A DNA stretch of 64,000 bases from Cliona cf. orientalis. Lineage: Eukaryota > Porifera > Demospongiae > Clionaida > Clionaidae. Where the stretch lies: NCBI GenBank assembly GCA_963930775.1, contig OZ005690.1, positions 13,046,411-13,110,410 of the forward strand, in the 5' to 3' direction. Both the position numbers and the translations under genes were made by a program. Positions 55,001-62,743 of this stretch are shown piece after piece (the first letter of the stretch is position 1; every line of letters starts with the position of its first letter). The notes under the pieces are model-generated. The model made no database searches and was not told the DNA's origin. It was given only the letters and a program-made list of their open reading frames with translations.

Positions 55001-58000
55001 AAATATCTCTATGTTTTGTGAGCATGTACTGTTAATAGATGATCATGCATGCCATAGCCACATTATCCCATGATTGTGACAATAAACATGCTTGTATTAT
55101 AGATATTTATCACATTCAGTATACATCCCTATGCTTGCTTTTCTCAATAATATCATGCACTAGTTGATCAATATCGATCCTGATGCGGGGAATCCCCTGC
55201 TATTGGATATCTCTGATTCAGTATGTATGTGTCACTATCATTATACTAAGATTATAATTGTCCATGTGTGTGTGTGCGTCTGTACGAGTGGGAGGTGACC
55301 GGAAGTGATTCCATCCCAGCTAAAATGTTTTCTTTCTAGGCATCGCTGTACTTGGGGCGATACAACAGATAGCGCACTGACACGGCTGGCTATGGCCTCA
55401 GCAGCGATGACTAAAGTGAGCTGCAGAATTAGACACTTACATGTGTACATTATGGCGGCCTGGAGAATGCAAAAAGGTGACACTCTGGAGTCAACGTTGC
55501 CCATAGGTGCTTTCCAAAAGGAGGCAATTCTATTCTAAACGTCTTCTCTTGGGAGCCCTTGCAAGCGAAGCTGCAAGACAAGTAATGAATTTCGTTAGCT
55601 AGCTGATTGATAAAGTCACATGATCAAGCAGGATGTGCACAACGCTAGCTTGCTCATGCGCACAAATATTATGTAGGTAAAGGTCATCGACCGCACATAC
55701 ATAATAAGAGCACTGAAGTGCAAAACGCTCGGCGCAAATTCAGCATATCAAAACAGTGCTTATACTGTTACGTTGATGGTTAATAACACTGAAATTGTGC
55801 CGTGTGATCGAGTCACAAGTCAAGATTAGTGTAGTAGTTTTGTGAAGATGACGTTTTGGAGTGTTCATGCAGTGATTATATTTAAATTGTGCTGATGTGT
55901 GTGAGCTGTTACTTAAACAGTAATACTGGCCAGGTAATTTCCTACCAGCTAGTTACTGTCATCAACATACACGTAAAGCCATATGCATGCCCTCATGCAC
56001 TACAAAGCTATGACAGATAGTGAGTACATGTATGCAACTCACTCAATTCTAAGATGAGACCATAGCTATGATCTAGCCTCAAACCCAGGCTCACTTCAGG
56101 AAAACATATGACCAGGATGAATAGTGGGCTATTATTAGACATGCATTGCCGCGTGGCAACTACAGATTGCATTCCTGAGTTTGCCCTATAGCTCATATAG
56201 CCTATGAACTGTGTCCTGTAGCCATATATGGTTATAGGCATTACCACAAGTAGTATACGGAGGGGATTTAACCATAGTTTACTATACTGGGAACTGAAAA
56301 ATGGCTGACTTTGCTATGCTAAAAACGAAGAATAAGCTATAACTCGTGAAAGAAAGCTTTTTAGTGAAATTCCTTAGTTGGAAACATTTGGAGTTCGGTG
56401 CAAAATTGGCTGGTACGTTCATTTTGTTGCATAAATGTCCCATGCAGGCAGTAGAGCGGTAACAGACAGACACACACACAAACAAACCGACTACTGTAAC
56501 CCTCGTGCGCATGCGCCGAGCGTTAATAATATGTGGCACAGAGGTACAGTACAGCTCACAGGCAACTTGACAAACGAGTGCGAGTGACACGTGTGTATGA
56601 AGTGCGTGCTCGTGAGTCAATTTCCGGCAACTGCGTGTACCCCAGTACCCGCGTTTCGAGTGCACGCGCTCGCGAGGGCACACGCAAGTATTCGAGACTC
56701 GACAGCAAAAAACCTAGCTCGTTTGTGAGCTAGGTATAGTTTTACTGCCTCTCTTCTCTCAACAAGCTGCTAAAGCTTTCTAAAAGTCTCGTGCCTCGGC
56801 TGCTCACGATCACGTTCACGAGTACTCGAGACTCGTCATGAAAAAAAACGGAGAATAGGAAGCTTATCTATGCCTAGCGAATCTTTTACTACCTCTCTTC
56901 GCTCAGTAAACTCACCAGCGTTCATAGAAATGTACGATAAGCGCGAACTGCCTGTTGTCTCGATTTTGCCACCATTGTCTTGTTGGTGCAATAATTGGAC
57001 CACGCCCTATACGTACTCGCGAGTGCGTGCGGATATGCGCGAGCGTGCGAGTACTCGCGCTTCTGCGTCGAGGGCGCCTTTGGCATGCGCGCGTGAACGT
57101 CCAGGCCACGCGAGTCACCTCCTCGCTACTCGCACTCGTTTGTCAAGTTAGCTGTGATCTGTACTGTAAAGGAATGAGCAAGCAAAGTGACCTCACTCCT
57201 TGTACTTCGATATGCATGTGGGAGAAATCCATGGATAGTCAATATTGATTATCAAATTATTGATTAGCTTATTACTGCATGCGTAAGAAGAGAAGTGAAG
57301 AATCATAAAATTAAAGTTGTTCTGAGTTATTAATGCTTTTGTACATATTATAATAAGGCCACTATTGGTTGAAAATTAGTTTCTCATCCCCCGCCCGCAT
57401 GGAATTTTGCCCCCGCTTCAATCTCGTCATTATGCCATTATATGCTACTACGCATGCGCAGATCTATTGTCTATGCCTGTATGTATAGTTCTGTATTGCT
57501 TCTTTGTGTGTGCGTTTTTCTATTTTATGGATCAAGAAGTGTTTACATAACACATTTCCTGGAATGCACTAATGTAATTAAATAATGGCATAATGGTAAT
57601 GTACCGCCCACCCGCATACAGCCCCTGATGAGAAACTACTATTCAACAAATAGTGGCCTAATATATCATATCTGGGGCATCCCTACTTATAGGACAGAGG
57701 TACTAATATCACTATGGCCAATTTGATTCGTGCAGCAGAGCAGAATGAACACGCGGTGAGCCTAAATCTCTCTACAGTAACTATTACTCTGAGAGTGTAT
57801 ATCACTTGCCATTCTGTTATAGGGAGTCTTTGATAAATTGATAGAAATAATGGACAACACAAAGCCTGAAATTGTTGAAGTGAGCTTTCCTATTATTCTA
57901 CACTAATATGCAACATTATATAATGTAAGCTAGAGTAATATGATTTCAGCACTTTTGCTTGATTTCATGTAGGGACTTCTACGGACAATGTTTAAAGAAC

Positions 58001-61000
58001 TGCAAGTGAGTAGCTACATGTAGCTTTCATTATCCTGTTTGCTGTACACTTAATAATGTACGGATTTATTTAGAAGGAGGGGAGCATGCAGGCATTTCCC
58101 AGCCTTGAGGTTGATATCCCGTCACCTAGAATTTTTAAGTAGGTCCAGTGCATTAATTATTGTTGCTAGCACTCTAGCTCTGCTGTGGTAGTACTTCCAG
58201 AATCATTCACTGGTGGTACCTCATTCTCCCAGTCCAATATACCATCCTTTTGAATTGTTTCTGGGTCAAGTCCGTATCAATTCACTGTATACTAGGCATC
58301 ATCTGAAACGTAGCCTGTCAATAATCGTGCAACAATAATTTTCAAGGGTGGCAGAGGAATAAAATTATTATCAATGTCTCCTAGCCTCCAAGTTCCACAG
58401 CATTGTGCAGTATGAGGCCCCTCTTTGTAGACATACCTGAAATGCGGCAATATACAATAACATCATTAATGTAGTCTCGCGCGCCAGCCCCTCCTACCCA
58501 AAGAGGGAGAAAGGGTCTGGTCAAATGCCTATAGGGCCCGTGTCCCCGCGCACTGTATAGTGCGCGCCAATCAAATGCACGGAATAAAGTCACATGACTG
58601 CGTGGGCATGAAAGGAATGCAAATTAATGATTGTGCGTGTGCGCAATCGTACCCGAAAATACCCCTAGTACAGTGGAATGTTAATTTAGTTTTGTGTTTC
58701 TTATTCATGCACACCAGAAATACGTGACATCATGCATTCCTCGGCGACACGGGTCCTATACGCATTTGACCAGACCCCTTCTCTCCGCGTGTGTGAAAGG
58801 GGGCTGGGGACGAGATTAATCATAATGTTGATAACAGTCACTCTACTCGATATAATTCGGGGCGAGCCTGAGTGAGCCCCGAATATACGAGAGACAGGAA
58901 GCGAGTTTATGGGGTGATAATTTCAGTGAGGAGAGAGTTAAATTTTGAAAGTGTTGGGTAATGGTCGTCACACGCATGCGTGCGCACTCCACACTGTACT
59001 CAAGCTGCTAGTACTGATAGGACTTGAACAGTGTAGGCAAAGGTACAAAGCTGGAAAAGGTGAGTGCTGGACTACACTGGGAAGGCTCAGGTCCACAATT
59101 AACATCACTGGTAAGTGTAGATCTACCGTAGAAACTGGTTGTTAAGCGCTGCTCGCTGTTAAGCGCATAGTTTTGTGCGAGCTTTACCGCTCTTTGTTAG
59201 GCGCATATGCCTAGCAAGCCAGCTAAACGACGAGTGATCGGTTATATGAGCCCAGAAAGAAGGCTAGAAGTAGGCTGGAGAAGAAAACGTTGAGAATTAC
59301 ACTCTCTGGTCGCTTCTTGGCCACCGTTGTAGGCCTTTCTACTCTCGACACGTTCTTTACGCACGCCCCACCTACTGTGTTTTAGCACTTTTAATTAAGC
59401 GCATGCTTCCTGTTAAGCGCATACTTTTGTTAAGCGCATATTTTCTTGCTGCCGCTTGTTATAAGCGCATGTGCTTAACAACCAGTTTCTACGGTACTTC
59501 TCTGAGCATGAAGATGACTGTATGGAGTGTAGTCTAGCTACAGGACTCATGATGGTCATGGCATGCATGTAGACTACACTATTATAGTACATTATTGGAC
59601 TACTTACCAATCTATAATGCTTTCACTCTCAAGGTAGCTTTTAAGCCTAGCTATGCTATTACTTGTGCAACTGACTGACAGTGATACTACACCAGCTCCA
59701 TGCCTTTATGTTTTCAAAGAGACTTGACTTTCGCGAAGGCTCGCACCGCACAGATGACTGTCATCACCATGTTATACACACCTTGATTATTATCATAGTC
59801 ACCATCTTCTGTCATTGCAGATACGTTTGCTATCTAAAGCTTCCTCTGTTGAAATGGTAAGTTAAACCGGATCTCGAGCCAGTTATCAGAGATCATTGAA
59901 TACCATGAGCATTGGGTTTTGAGTGCATCTAGTAATAATAAAATTATGTGGCCGGATTTAAGAAGGAATCTGTGCGTGATTCGCACAATGTGTTTAAGTT
60001 GAAATTGATCAAAGTCCATATTTTGTCATAGCCATGTCAAACAAACCTTCTAACTGTTTCCTTTCTCTACGGAGGCTATTTCTGAGATAGAAAGGCGAAA
60101 TAAGCCTTCATTTCGACCCACCTAGTTGGTATAACTGTCATACCCAGAGCCGGCGCCAATTAGAATTTCCGCAAACGGGCTATTTAGATACAGCTAGATA
60201 CATCGAACTACTGTAAGTTCCCTCACCTCTTAAGCTTCTTGGGCATCGAAGAACAATCAGCTGTCATTGTGGACGATGAAATTCAACCCTTGCTCGATCT
60301 TTACATTCACTTCAAACAGCCCCGTCTCAGGTCCATTTAATTGATTTCCGATTCACGCGTAGTATGCAAAAATGCCATACACGTGCATAGCAAGGCCTTT
60401 AATTTAGACCGTAATTTCTTGATTATTGGGGGTGTGGTGCAATCACAAACGAAGCACTGTACTCTCCACAACAAAGCACGCAATCAACTTAAAACTTGAA
60501 CGCTCTATGGTTAGAGCTTATCAACCAAACTCAATTAAAATTTTTTAGACAAAATCCCACACAGAGGGTTTTCCCAAATCCAGTCACATAATATGTTTAT
60601 CACATAATCTGCAAGAAATTAATCATTACATCTTGGATGCACTAAAATACAGCTTCCAAACTTCAGATCAATCTTGGCATATTTTGTATAAGCTAGCATG
60701 CAACACTTTTCACTGGGCAGAGCGCCTCAAGCACACTTGGCCACTTAATTGTGTGCATGAGCTGAAAGCACATGCCTGCATGCATTATGCATTGAGTAGG
60801 CACTGTTGATAGGCGTGGCTACGGTGGCCAACAAAACAGCACTGTTTGTGACGCTTGTGGACCATGTCCCTCGATTTGAAGCACACTGAAGCCAACCTTT
60901 CGCCCAATTTAGTTCATTTGTTGTGCTAATGAGTCGCTCAGGTGCAGATCGTGTATGACAGCAACAACATAACCGATTATAATACTTTGAACACCCCTTG

Positions 61001-61849
61001 CGCATGCGCGTGGGGTAATCATGAAGATCCCATGGGTAATTTACCTGGGCGTTCTTTTGCGTCTAACTGCAACACTGATACCTCGATTATCAGCCCATCC
61101 CCCAGTCTAGGCCCAATATAAGGTATACCGCCCATGGGCCCTCTTTCGCGAGGGTATGGTATAATACTTTCCAATTAAGTTATGATTGACCATATGCATG
61201 TAATAGTATATGTAGCTACATAGAGCACTCTTTTATTATACACTGTATCGAGCATTAGAAGCATTAGTTTGTTTTCCATCTACTTAATCTCGTTTGAGAG
61301 CTTATTAGTGGCCATATGCATTCAGCCATTTCAATTTGTGGGCGGGGCCATTGGTATGTACAGCTGCTGTATATTCCTAGGTGGCTACTTTTTTTGCTGA
61401 GCTCCTGGTGCAGCTACTATGTGCATTTAGGGTGCAGCTTCGGTACATGTTAAAAATTCCCATTCTTAGCGGTAAAGGTAGGGCTCATAATGTGTCTCTG
61501 CCTCCCTCTTTTACACAGTAACTATGTAATCTTGTCCTATAAGTGAGGGTTTTGAAGCATCTTTACATAGATGAGTTAACAAGCAATGATCTTGGATTGG
61601 AGTACCTCCTTTAGAAAATTTGTGTACTGTGCTATGGTTTTGGTGGTGGCCCGGGGGATTATAGTCTCATATCGCATTCCACTGTAAAAAAATGGCAAGG
61701 AGCTAGCTCAAGGTGTCTGCACTTTGTACAGTATATATCACACTATGCATGCCATATACATAATTATCATACACCATCACTATTATGTGCAGAAACTGGT
61801 CACCAACCTGACTGGTGGAGTGGTCAATATGGAGTCCCCTACATTGTAA
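31000..61849 (+). CDS. Type I membrane protein, signal peptide-Ig-FN3-TM-cytoplasmic tail (split over about 31 kb)
   Basis: I reconstruct this host gene from exons whose phases agree: 31000-31042, 32776-33162, 33994-34356, 34727-34834, 36304-36350, 37229-37303, 43214-43276, 51271-51327, 51944-52009, 57693-57755, 57823-57879, 57973-58005, 58074-58138, 59032-59059, 59821-59856 and 61793-61849 (stop TAA). The start exon upstream of 31000 is not found. The extracellular exons join 1-1-1, the classic pattern of shuffled animal domains. Most tail exons are phase 0 with 11-25 codons; 58138/59032 joins in phase 2. The tail of about 215 residues is rich in amphipathic helix and shows no kinase, phosphatase or ITAM-like motif. 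A role as cell-surface receptor or adhesion protein is inferred from the architecture. Large transposons occupy its introns. Confidence 0.65.
31400..32150. other. Intron-like, gene-free
   Basis: No exon recognised. GGGGCGAGCCTGAGCGAG near 31721 belongs to a phrase also found at 24979 and 58859. Confidence 0.4.
32152..32549. mobile_element. MITE with G/C homopolymer tracts
   Basis: GGGTTTCATACAGGATTTT at left and, in reverse, AGTGTTTCATTTAGAGGGGG at right are inverted. Internal tracts include 25 C's (32202-32226) and several G runs of 8-12. It sits in the intron just before the Ig exon. The tip resembles hAT MITEs, but the TSD is not clear. Confidence 0.55.
32776..33162 (+). CDS. Exon: Ig-like domain
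   Basis: About 129 residues. The paired Ig cysteines are in VTFTC and SSMVTCRD, with the core Trp in AVGWSS and several N-glycosylation sites such as NVT and NNT. Acceptor CATGCAG|TT and donor CTCAG|GTACAT are both phase 1. The spacing suits a V- or I-set-like fold. Confidence 0.75.
33241..33820. mobile_element. MITE in the Ig-FN3 intron
   Basis: CAATAAAAAGTTAACGTTCC at left is mirrored at right (GAACGTTAACTTTTTATTG). The interior is GC-rich. The open frame running from its right end into the FN3 exon is chance read-through. Confidence 0.65.
33994..34356 (+). CDS. Exon: fibronectin type III domain
   Basis: 121 residues with FN3 hallmarks: VPGVPLDITA, the core Trp in LVQWGPP, and YIVYISS. 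A Thr/Ser-rich stalk follows (TTEGGSTSTSS). The exon is phase 1 at both ends; the donor is TCCA|GTAAGT. The open frame upstream of 33994 belongs to a MITE in the intron, not to the gene. Confidence 0.75.
34727..34834 (+). CDS. Exon: transmembrane segment
   Basis: 36 codons, phase 1 at both ends, reading IGAIVGITIAVILPTLCFLG and FVFGCTCYVYV. This is one hydrophobic helix with a Cys pair on the inner side. The next exon starts GKSTKALLRE, a positively charged stop-transfer and juxtamembrane region. Confidence 0.8.
35109..35232. mobile_element. 124-bp TA-flanked MITE
   Basis: CCGTAGGTCGGGTTTT at left and AAAACCCGTCCTACGG at right, each flanked by TA. The inner part also folds (AATTGCGA..TCGCAA). 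It belongs to the TA|CCGTA group. Confidence 0.75.
35233..36303. other. Intron, gene-free
   Basis: No exon or complete element seen between the membrane exon and the juxtamembrane exon. Confidence 0.4.
36304..37303 (+). CDS. Exons: juxtamembrane tail (two exons)
   Basis: 36304-36350 gives GKSTKALLREMSRISQ and ends in phase 0. 37229-37303 gives 25 codons starting VEFQKNLVDF and ending TEKDRL before GTGAGT. A fold-back repeat (37018-37120) lies in the intron between them. Confidence 0.6.
37018..37120. repeat. Long hairpin, GGTCTCTACG type
   Basis: Arms contain GGTCTCTACGCTATTTACAC and its exact complement, with an outer GGTTATATACC that pairs with GGTATATAAC. It shares its design with 4519-4640 and 52672-52774. 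Confidence 0.8.
37511..38386. mobile_element. TA-flanked MITE with a nested MITE
   Basis: The ends CCGTAGAATCCTGCGATTA and, in reverse, CCGTAGAATCCCGTGATTA are flanked by TA. CCCCCCCC and GGGGGGGG tracts lie inside each end. A second MITE (37707-38177) has inserted into it, so the original element was about 400 bp. Confidence 0.8.
37707..38177. mobile_element. Nested TA-flanked MITE, CCGTACTC ends
   Basis: CCGTACTCACTCTAATTATT and, in reverse, CCGTACTCGCTCTAATTATC are flanked by TA. A related copy in the opposite orientation is at 62275-62743. The open frame inside (37850-38137) is not protein-like. Confidence 0.85.
38909..39204. mobile_element. hAT-like MITE, 5-bp TSD
   Basis: CAGTGGCGTAGGCAGGGGGG and, in reverse, CAGGGGCGTAGCCAGG are inverted ends, with ATCCAGCACCCCCTT repeated inside. 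Flanks ACTAC (38904-38908, 39205-39209) are identical. The CAGNGGCGTAG tip is widespread among hAT-type MITEs; a 5-bp rather than 8-bp duplication would suit the minor hAT groups. Confidence 0.75.
39422..39607. mobile_element. 186-bp TA-flanked MITE
   Basis: CCGTAAATCGTGAATATTTC and the complement of its right end, GAAATATTCACGATTTACGC, are flanked by TA. It belongs to the TA|CCGTA group. Confidence 0.75.
40065..42409 (+). CDS. Transposase-like protein (DUF7869-type) with C-terminal CCHC knuckle
   Basis: Exon 1 is 40065-40233, the intron 40234-40373 (donor CCAG|GTATTA, acceptor CTTCAG|AA) and exon 2 40374-42409. The splice is in phase 1 and gives about 734 residues. The N-terminus is acidic (DSDSDDELGD). 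A cysteine cluster follows near the middle (CWQCQQNS and VCEECKDS). The core reads NFLTDEAGECGKG, VYLHADNCTGQNKNN and LPIGHTKFSPDWCFGLFK, the signature of proteins grouped as DUF7869. The acidic residues in TDEAGE, HADNC and SPDW are candidate catalytic positions, which I infer. The C-terminus CGICHELGHDKRTC is a CX2CX4HX4C zinc knuckle like those at the end of MuDR-type transposases. No stops or frameshifts are seen. AATAAA lies at 42632. Confidence 0.75.
42453..42506. repeat. Pyrimidine microsatellite in the 3' UTR
   Basis: TCTCTCTCTGTC and CTCCCTCCC repeats shortly after the stop of the zinc-knuckle gene. Confidence 0.8.
42632..42637 (+). terminator. Polyadenylation signal AATAAA
   Basis: It lies about 220 bases after the stop of the zinc-knuckle gene and inside the transposon ends. 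Confidence 0.6.
43214..43276 (+). CDS. Exon: tail, 21 codons, phase 0
   Basis: GTATCTAG is the acceptor and AAG|GTGAGT the donor. The exon reads SSVESLSQMMENRTLSKRYV then K. It begins only about 40 bases after the right end of the 39721-43173 transposon, so the acceptor tract is partly built from flanking AT-rich sequence. Confidence 0.55.
43328..43617. mobile_element. 290-bp MITE, GAATCTGGGAAAAGGGGG ends
   Basis: GAATCTGGGAAAAGGGGGCA and, in reverse, GGATCTGAGAAAAGGGGACA are inverted and both continue CTTC. They closely resemble the ends of the 39721-43173 element (GAATTTGAGAAAAGGGGTAA), so this may be a non-autonomous relative. No TSD seen. Confidence 0.6.
43858..44540. mobile_element. 683-bp MITE, TGACCGGATCTGAGAAAACC ends
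   Basis: TGACCGGATCTGAGAAAACC is present at both ends in inverted orientation. The second copy, at 59949-60586, is in the opposite orientation and shares the interior (GAAATAAGCCTTCAT, CATTTAATTGATTTCC, CGATCTTTAC). No gene. Confidence 0.8.
45448..47387 (+). pseudogene. RecQ-like superfamily II helicase of the AcademH-like element, disrupted
   Basis: Exons inferred from splice sites and homology are 45448-45756, 45809-45899, 45954-46073, 46130-46337, 46370-46623, 46678-46749 and 46812-47387. Recognisable parts in order: FRPGQLDAVLPAL, Walker A region MATGSRKSLC, VFMSPE, the DEAH box in FAIDEAHCVYEWGHDFR, FMALTASA, IIFCQTKNN, MDIPDVSLVIVYGIP, LCGRAGRNGSEAR, then the zinc-binding YCRN..SSCRR..CCDAC, and a C-terminal extension ending PPAKRSRKQ. 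Four defects are visible: the Walker A has Arg where Gly is expected before Lys-Ser; an 11-bp tandem duplication (45960-45981) shifts the frame; a second frameshift lies near 46590-46600; and TAA interrupts the frame at 46908-46910, before the zinc cysteines. In the intact family this protein would unwind DNA during transposition; this copy is probably dead. Confidence 0.8.
45960..45981 (+). repeat. 11-bp tandem duplication, frameshift in the helicase
   Basis: TGTCCCCTGAG occurs twice back to back. Removing one copy would bring VFMSPE into frame with PWRG and the DEAH-box segment, so the duplication is a recent lesion in an otherwise readable exon. Confidence 0.85.
47457..50393 (-). CDS. DUF6589-type transposase of the AcademH-like element (six exons)
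   Basis: Exons on the minus strand are 50393-49650, 49584-49413, 49314-48932, 48880-48772, 48585-47967 and 47904-47457. All joins are GT-AG and phase-consistent (0, 1, 0, 1, 2), giving about 824 residues from Met 50393, or 813 from Met 50360. The N-terminus is basic (PPTKKVKFSK) with a coiled coil (MMEKRVHELEARVRELE). Then come ITVSYSTAWRYLNKL and MLWAYDNLNIHKSVRHERE (first candidate acidic site), IVVGDQLTCKCIRGAK (second), GDFHFLWECLKVIF, and VEHYNLIFKEAVKGG. The YDN, GDQLT and GDFHFLWE blocks are the ones I know from DUF6589 proteins. No stop or frameshift remains after splicing, so, unlike the helicase, this gene looks intact. Catalytic assignment is inferred. Confidence 0.78.
51271..52009 (+). 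CDS. Exons: tail (two exons), downstream of the AcademH insertion
   Basis: 51271-51327 reads EAIKSTLNTMKWEKGEDVK between ATCATAG and GTAAGG. 51944-52009 reads KILIYLKINVPRVLESFDNE then LQ between TTCCCAG and GTGAGT. Both are phase 0. The intron between them contains the 51388-51890 dispersed repeat, and the preceding intron contains the AcademH-like element, whose end is 244 bp upstream. Confidence 0.55.
51388..51890. repeat. Dispersed repeat, copy 2 (pair with 25917-26395)
   Basis: Same orientation and order as the 25.9-kb copy. It lies inside an intron of the Ig/FN3 gene. Confidence 0.75.
52010..54537. other. Intron filled with repeat fragments
   Basis: TCACAATCATGGGATAAAGA through GAAAGCAGCACCAAAC occurs at 52080-52175 and again at 54035-54110. 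TGTACTTTTTGGCATTGTCA at 52233 is inverted near 54490. A 4-fold AAAG run is near 53690. TAGGTGTCTAAATA palindromes lie at 53270-53335. Positions 54190-54440 are an inverted, diverged copy of 54555-54830. No exon recognised. Confidence 0.5.
52672..52774. repeat. Long hairpin, GGTCTCTACG type
   Basis: Arms GGTTACATCAC..GGTCTCTACGGGATTTACAC and the complement ending GTGATGTAACC. It is the third member of the hairpin family with 4519-4640 and 37018-37120. Confidence 0.8.
54538..55090. repeat. Dispersed repeat, copy 2 (pair with 30230-30790)
   Basis: It matches copy 1 from ACGAAAAATATTTTTCAGAC to CATGCTTGTAT, with an NRF1-like CTGCGCATGCGCAC at 54941-54954 where copy 1 has TTGCACATGCATAC. Confidence 0.75.
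55320..55415 (+). CDS. Possible exon, uncertain
   Basis: Between CCATCCCAG and GTGAGC is a 32-codon phase-0 block starting LKCFLSRHRCTWGDTTDSAL and ending AMASAAMTK. It would fit between the 52009 and 57693 exons of the Ig/FN3 gene by phase, but its composition differs from the helical tail. It may be a repeat fragment or part of another gene. Confidence 0.25.
55416..56546. other. Gene-free stretch
   Basis: No exon recognised. The end (56455-56520) has GACAGACACACACACAAAC then CCCTCGTGCGCATGCGCCG, a phrase type shared with 30035-30110 and 60955-61020. Confidence 0.4.
56547..57166. mobile_element. 620-bp GC-rich TA-flanked MITE
   Basis: CAGTACAGCTCACAGGCAAC and, in reverse, CAGTACAGATCACAGCTAAC are inverted and continue TTGACAAACGAGTGCGAGT. 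Both are flanked by TA. The inside is CpG-rich, with ACTCGCG and GCGCGAG motifs. Frames on both strands are open because of composition, not coding. Confidence 0.75.
57167..57692. other. Intron, gene-free
   Basis: No feature beyond an NRF1-like ACGCATGCGCAG near 57451. Near 57363-57385 and 57628-57655 are inverted phrases (GGCCACTATTGGTTG and AACAAATAGTGGCC) that may mark a small MITE. Confidence 0.4.
57693..58138 (+). CDS. Exons: tail cluster of four mini-exons
   Basis: 57693-57755 (21 codons), 57823-57879 (19 codons, GVFDKLIEIMDNTKPEIVE), 57973-58005 (11 codons, GLLRTMFKELQ) and 58074-58138 (phase 2 end, PSLEVDIPSPRIF) are separated by introns of 67, 93 and 68 bp. All have GTGAGC, GTGAGT or GTAGGT donors and pyrimidine-rich or TTATAG-type acceptors. 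These compact introns contrast with the transposon-filled ones upstream. If the last donor is not used, translation would stop at TAG 58140. Confidence 0.65.
58472..58818. mobile_element. MITE, second copy of the 7869-8219 type
   Basis: The left end TAGTCTCGCGCGCCAGCCCC and, in reverse, TAATCTCGTCCCCAGCCCCC are inverted. The interior matches 7869-8219 (CTATAGGGCCCGTGTC, CACATGACTGCGTGGGCATG). Flanks ATCATTAATG and ATCATAATG differ by one base deletion, consistent with a 9-10 bp TSD. Confidence 0.8.
59032..59856 (+). CDS. Exons: tail (two small exons)
   Basis: 59032-59059 is a 28-bp exon that converts phase 2 to phase 0 and reads (N)VGKGTKLEK. 59821-59856 is 12 codons, IRLLSKASSVEM, before GTAAGT. 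The intron holds a TA-flanked MITE at 59126-59494. Confidence 0.5.
59126..59494. mobile_element. TA-flanked MITE with TTAAGCGCAT repeats
   Basis: CCGTAGAAACTGGTTGTTAA at both ends in inverted orientation, flanked by TA. TTAAGCGCAT recurs at least four times inside on this strand, and inverted at the left. No gene. It lies in an Ig/FN3 gene intron. Confidence 0.85.
59949..60586. mobile_element. MITE, inverted copy of 43858-44540
   Basis: Ends TGGCCGGATTTAAGAAGG and, in reverse, TGACTGGATTTGGGAAAACC. The interior matches the 43.9-kb copy in the opposite orientation, with more divergence. Confidence 0.75.
60590..61790. other. Intron, gene-free apart from repeats
   Basis: 61030-61165 is the inverted copy of 25310-25450. 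Near 60990-61015 is ACCCCTTGCGCATGCGCGTG. No exon recognised. Confidence 0.45.
61793..61849 (+). CDS. Terminal exon with stop
   Basis: After TATGTGCAG the frame reads KLVTNLTGGVVNMESPTL then TAA at 61847-61849. It accepts phase 0 from 59856. AATAAA follows 25 bases after the stop. Confidence 0.55.
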   Translation, partial: KLVTNLTGGVVNMESPTL

Positions 61850-61873
61850 TGTAAGTTTAAAGCTGTTAGAGCT

Positions 61874-61879
61874 AATAAA
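61874..61879 (+). terminator. Polyadenylation signal AATAAA
   Basis: It is placed correctly to end the Ig/FN3 gene transcript shortly after the terminal exon. Confidence 0.55.
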
Positions 61880-62270
61880 GTACCAAATTAGAGTCTGTAG
61901 CATGTACAGATAATATGACCTACATACATACATCTGATGAATTTGGACCGTTTCCTTGGTTTGGCCGGCTCAGTGGGCACGCCCTGACACTGCAGTAGAG
62001 AAACAAACAAACCTTGGATCTGATTGGTCATGAGCGTGGCTGCACGCGGGCCGACGATTCAGATTATACAGTAGGCAATGGCGCTTTGAATTCCTGTGGT
62101 TAGCGAGTCATATATGACTACGCTAAAGCTACAATTGCATTGGAGTGCTCAAATTCCTTTCCCTGGCCCAAGGATTGTGTCCAAATTCACCAGACCCCCT
62201 TAACCCCTTTCCCTCTTCGAGGGTGGGGTCTGGGAACAAGACTAAGCCATTGATAAATTTTTGAGCGCAG
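61880..62270. other. Downstream of the Ig/FN3 gene
   Basis: CACCAGACCCCC at 62189 and GGGGTCTGGGAACAAGACTA at 62224 form a short fold-back like the MITE ends at 7869 and 58472. No gene. Confidence 0.45.
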
Positions 62271-62274
62271 TCTA

Positions 62275-62743
62275 CTGTACTTGTTCTAATTATCCGAACA
62301 GCCTAAAATAATTGTTCATATTGTCATTTGGCGTTAAGTAGAAAGGAAATAAATTTGGCCAATGGCTTATTCGAGTGTAAATAGAACAGATCTGTTGACT
62401 AGCGACATTGAAACAGCAGTCAATCTCCAACTACATATAGTTTATCGTCGTCAGCTCTAGTGTGGCTGTGCTCTGAGTGATCGCGAAATGATCGCCGTCA
62501 GTGGAAGTCCGTGTGACCTTTCCACTCTTAGATGCTATCCAAAATGTGGTCTAGCCACACTCCTCGATGAACATAGAAGAGTTGTCTCGAGCTACTGCCA
62601 TGCAGTACCGCGTGGCCGTTCCATTGATTAGAACGGGTGAGAAGACTTGAAATTCAAGAGGTTCGATGAATTAGGAAGGATATAAATTACCTAAACTTGC
62701 CATTCGGGCTATTAGAATGTTCGAACAATTAGAGCGAGTACGG
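62275..62743. mobile_element. TA-flanked MITE, second copy of the 37707-38177 type
   Basis: CTGTACTTGTTCTAATTATC at left and, in reverse, CCGTACTCGCTCTAATTGTT at right, flanked by TA. The interior (ATGCCGTTCGG-like ends, CACTCCTCGATGAACATAGAAG) matches 37707-38177 in reverse. Confidence 0.8.

Noticed and set aside
56282..57248. Several 65-130 codon frames with similar peptides such as ALVCQV
   Set aside because: They come from the two inverted ends and the CpG-rich interior of the TA-flanked MITE at 56547-57166.
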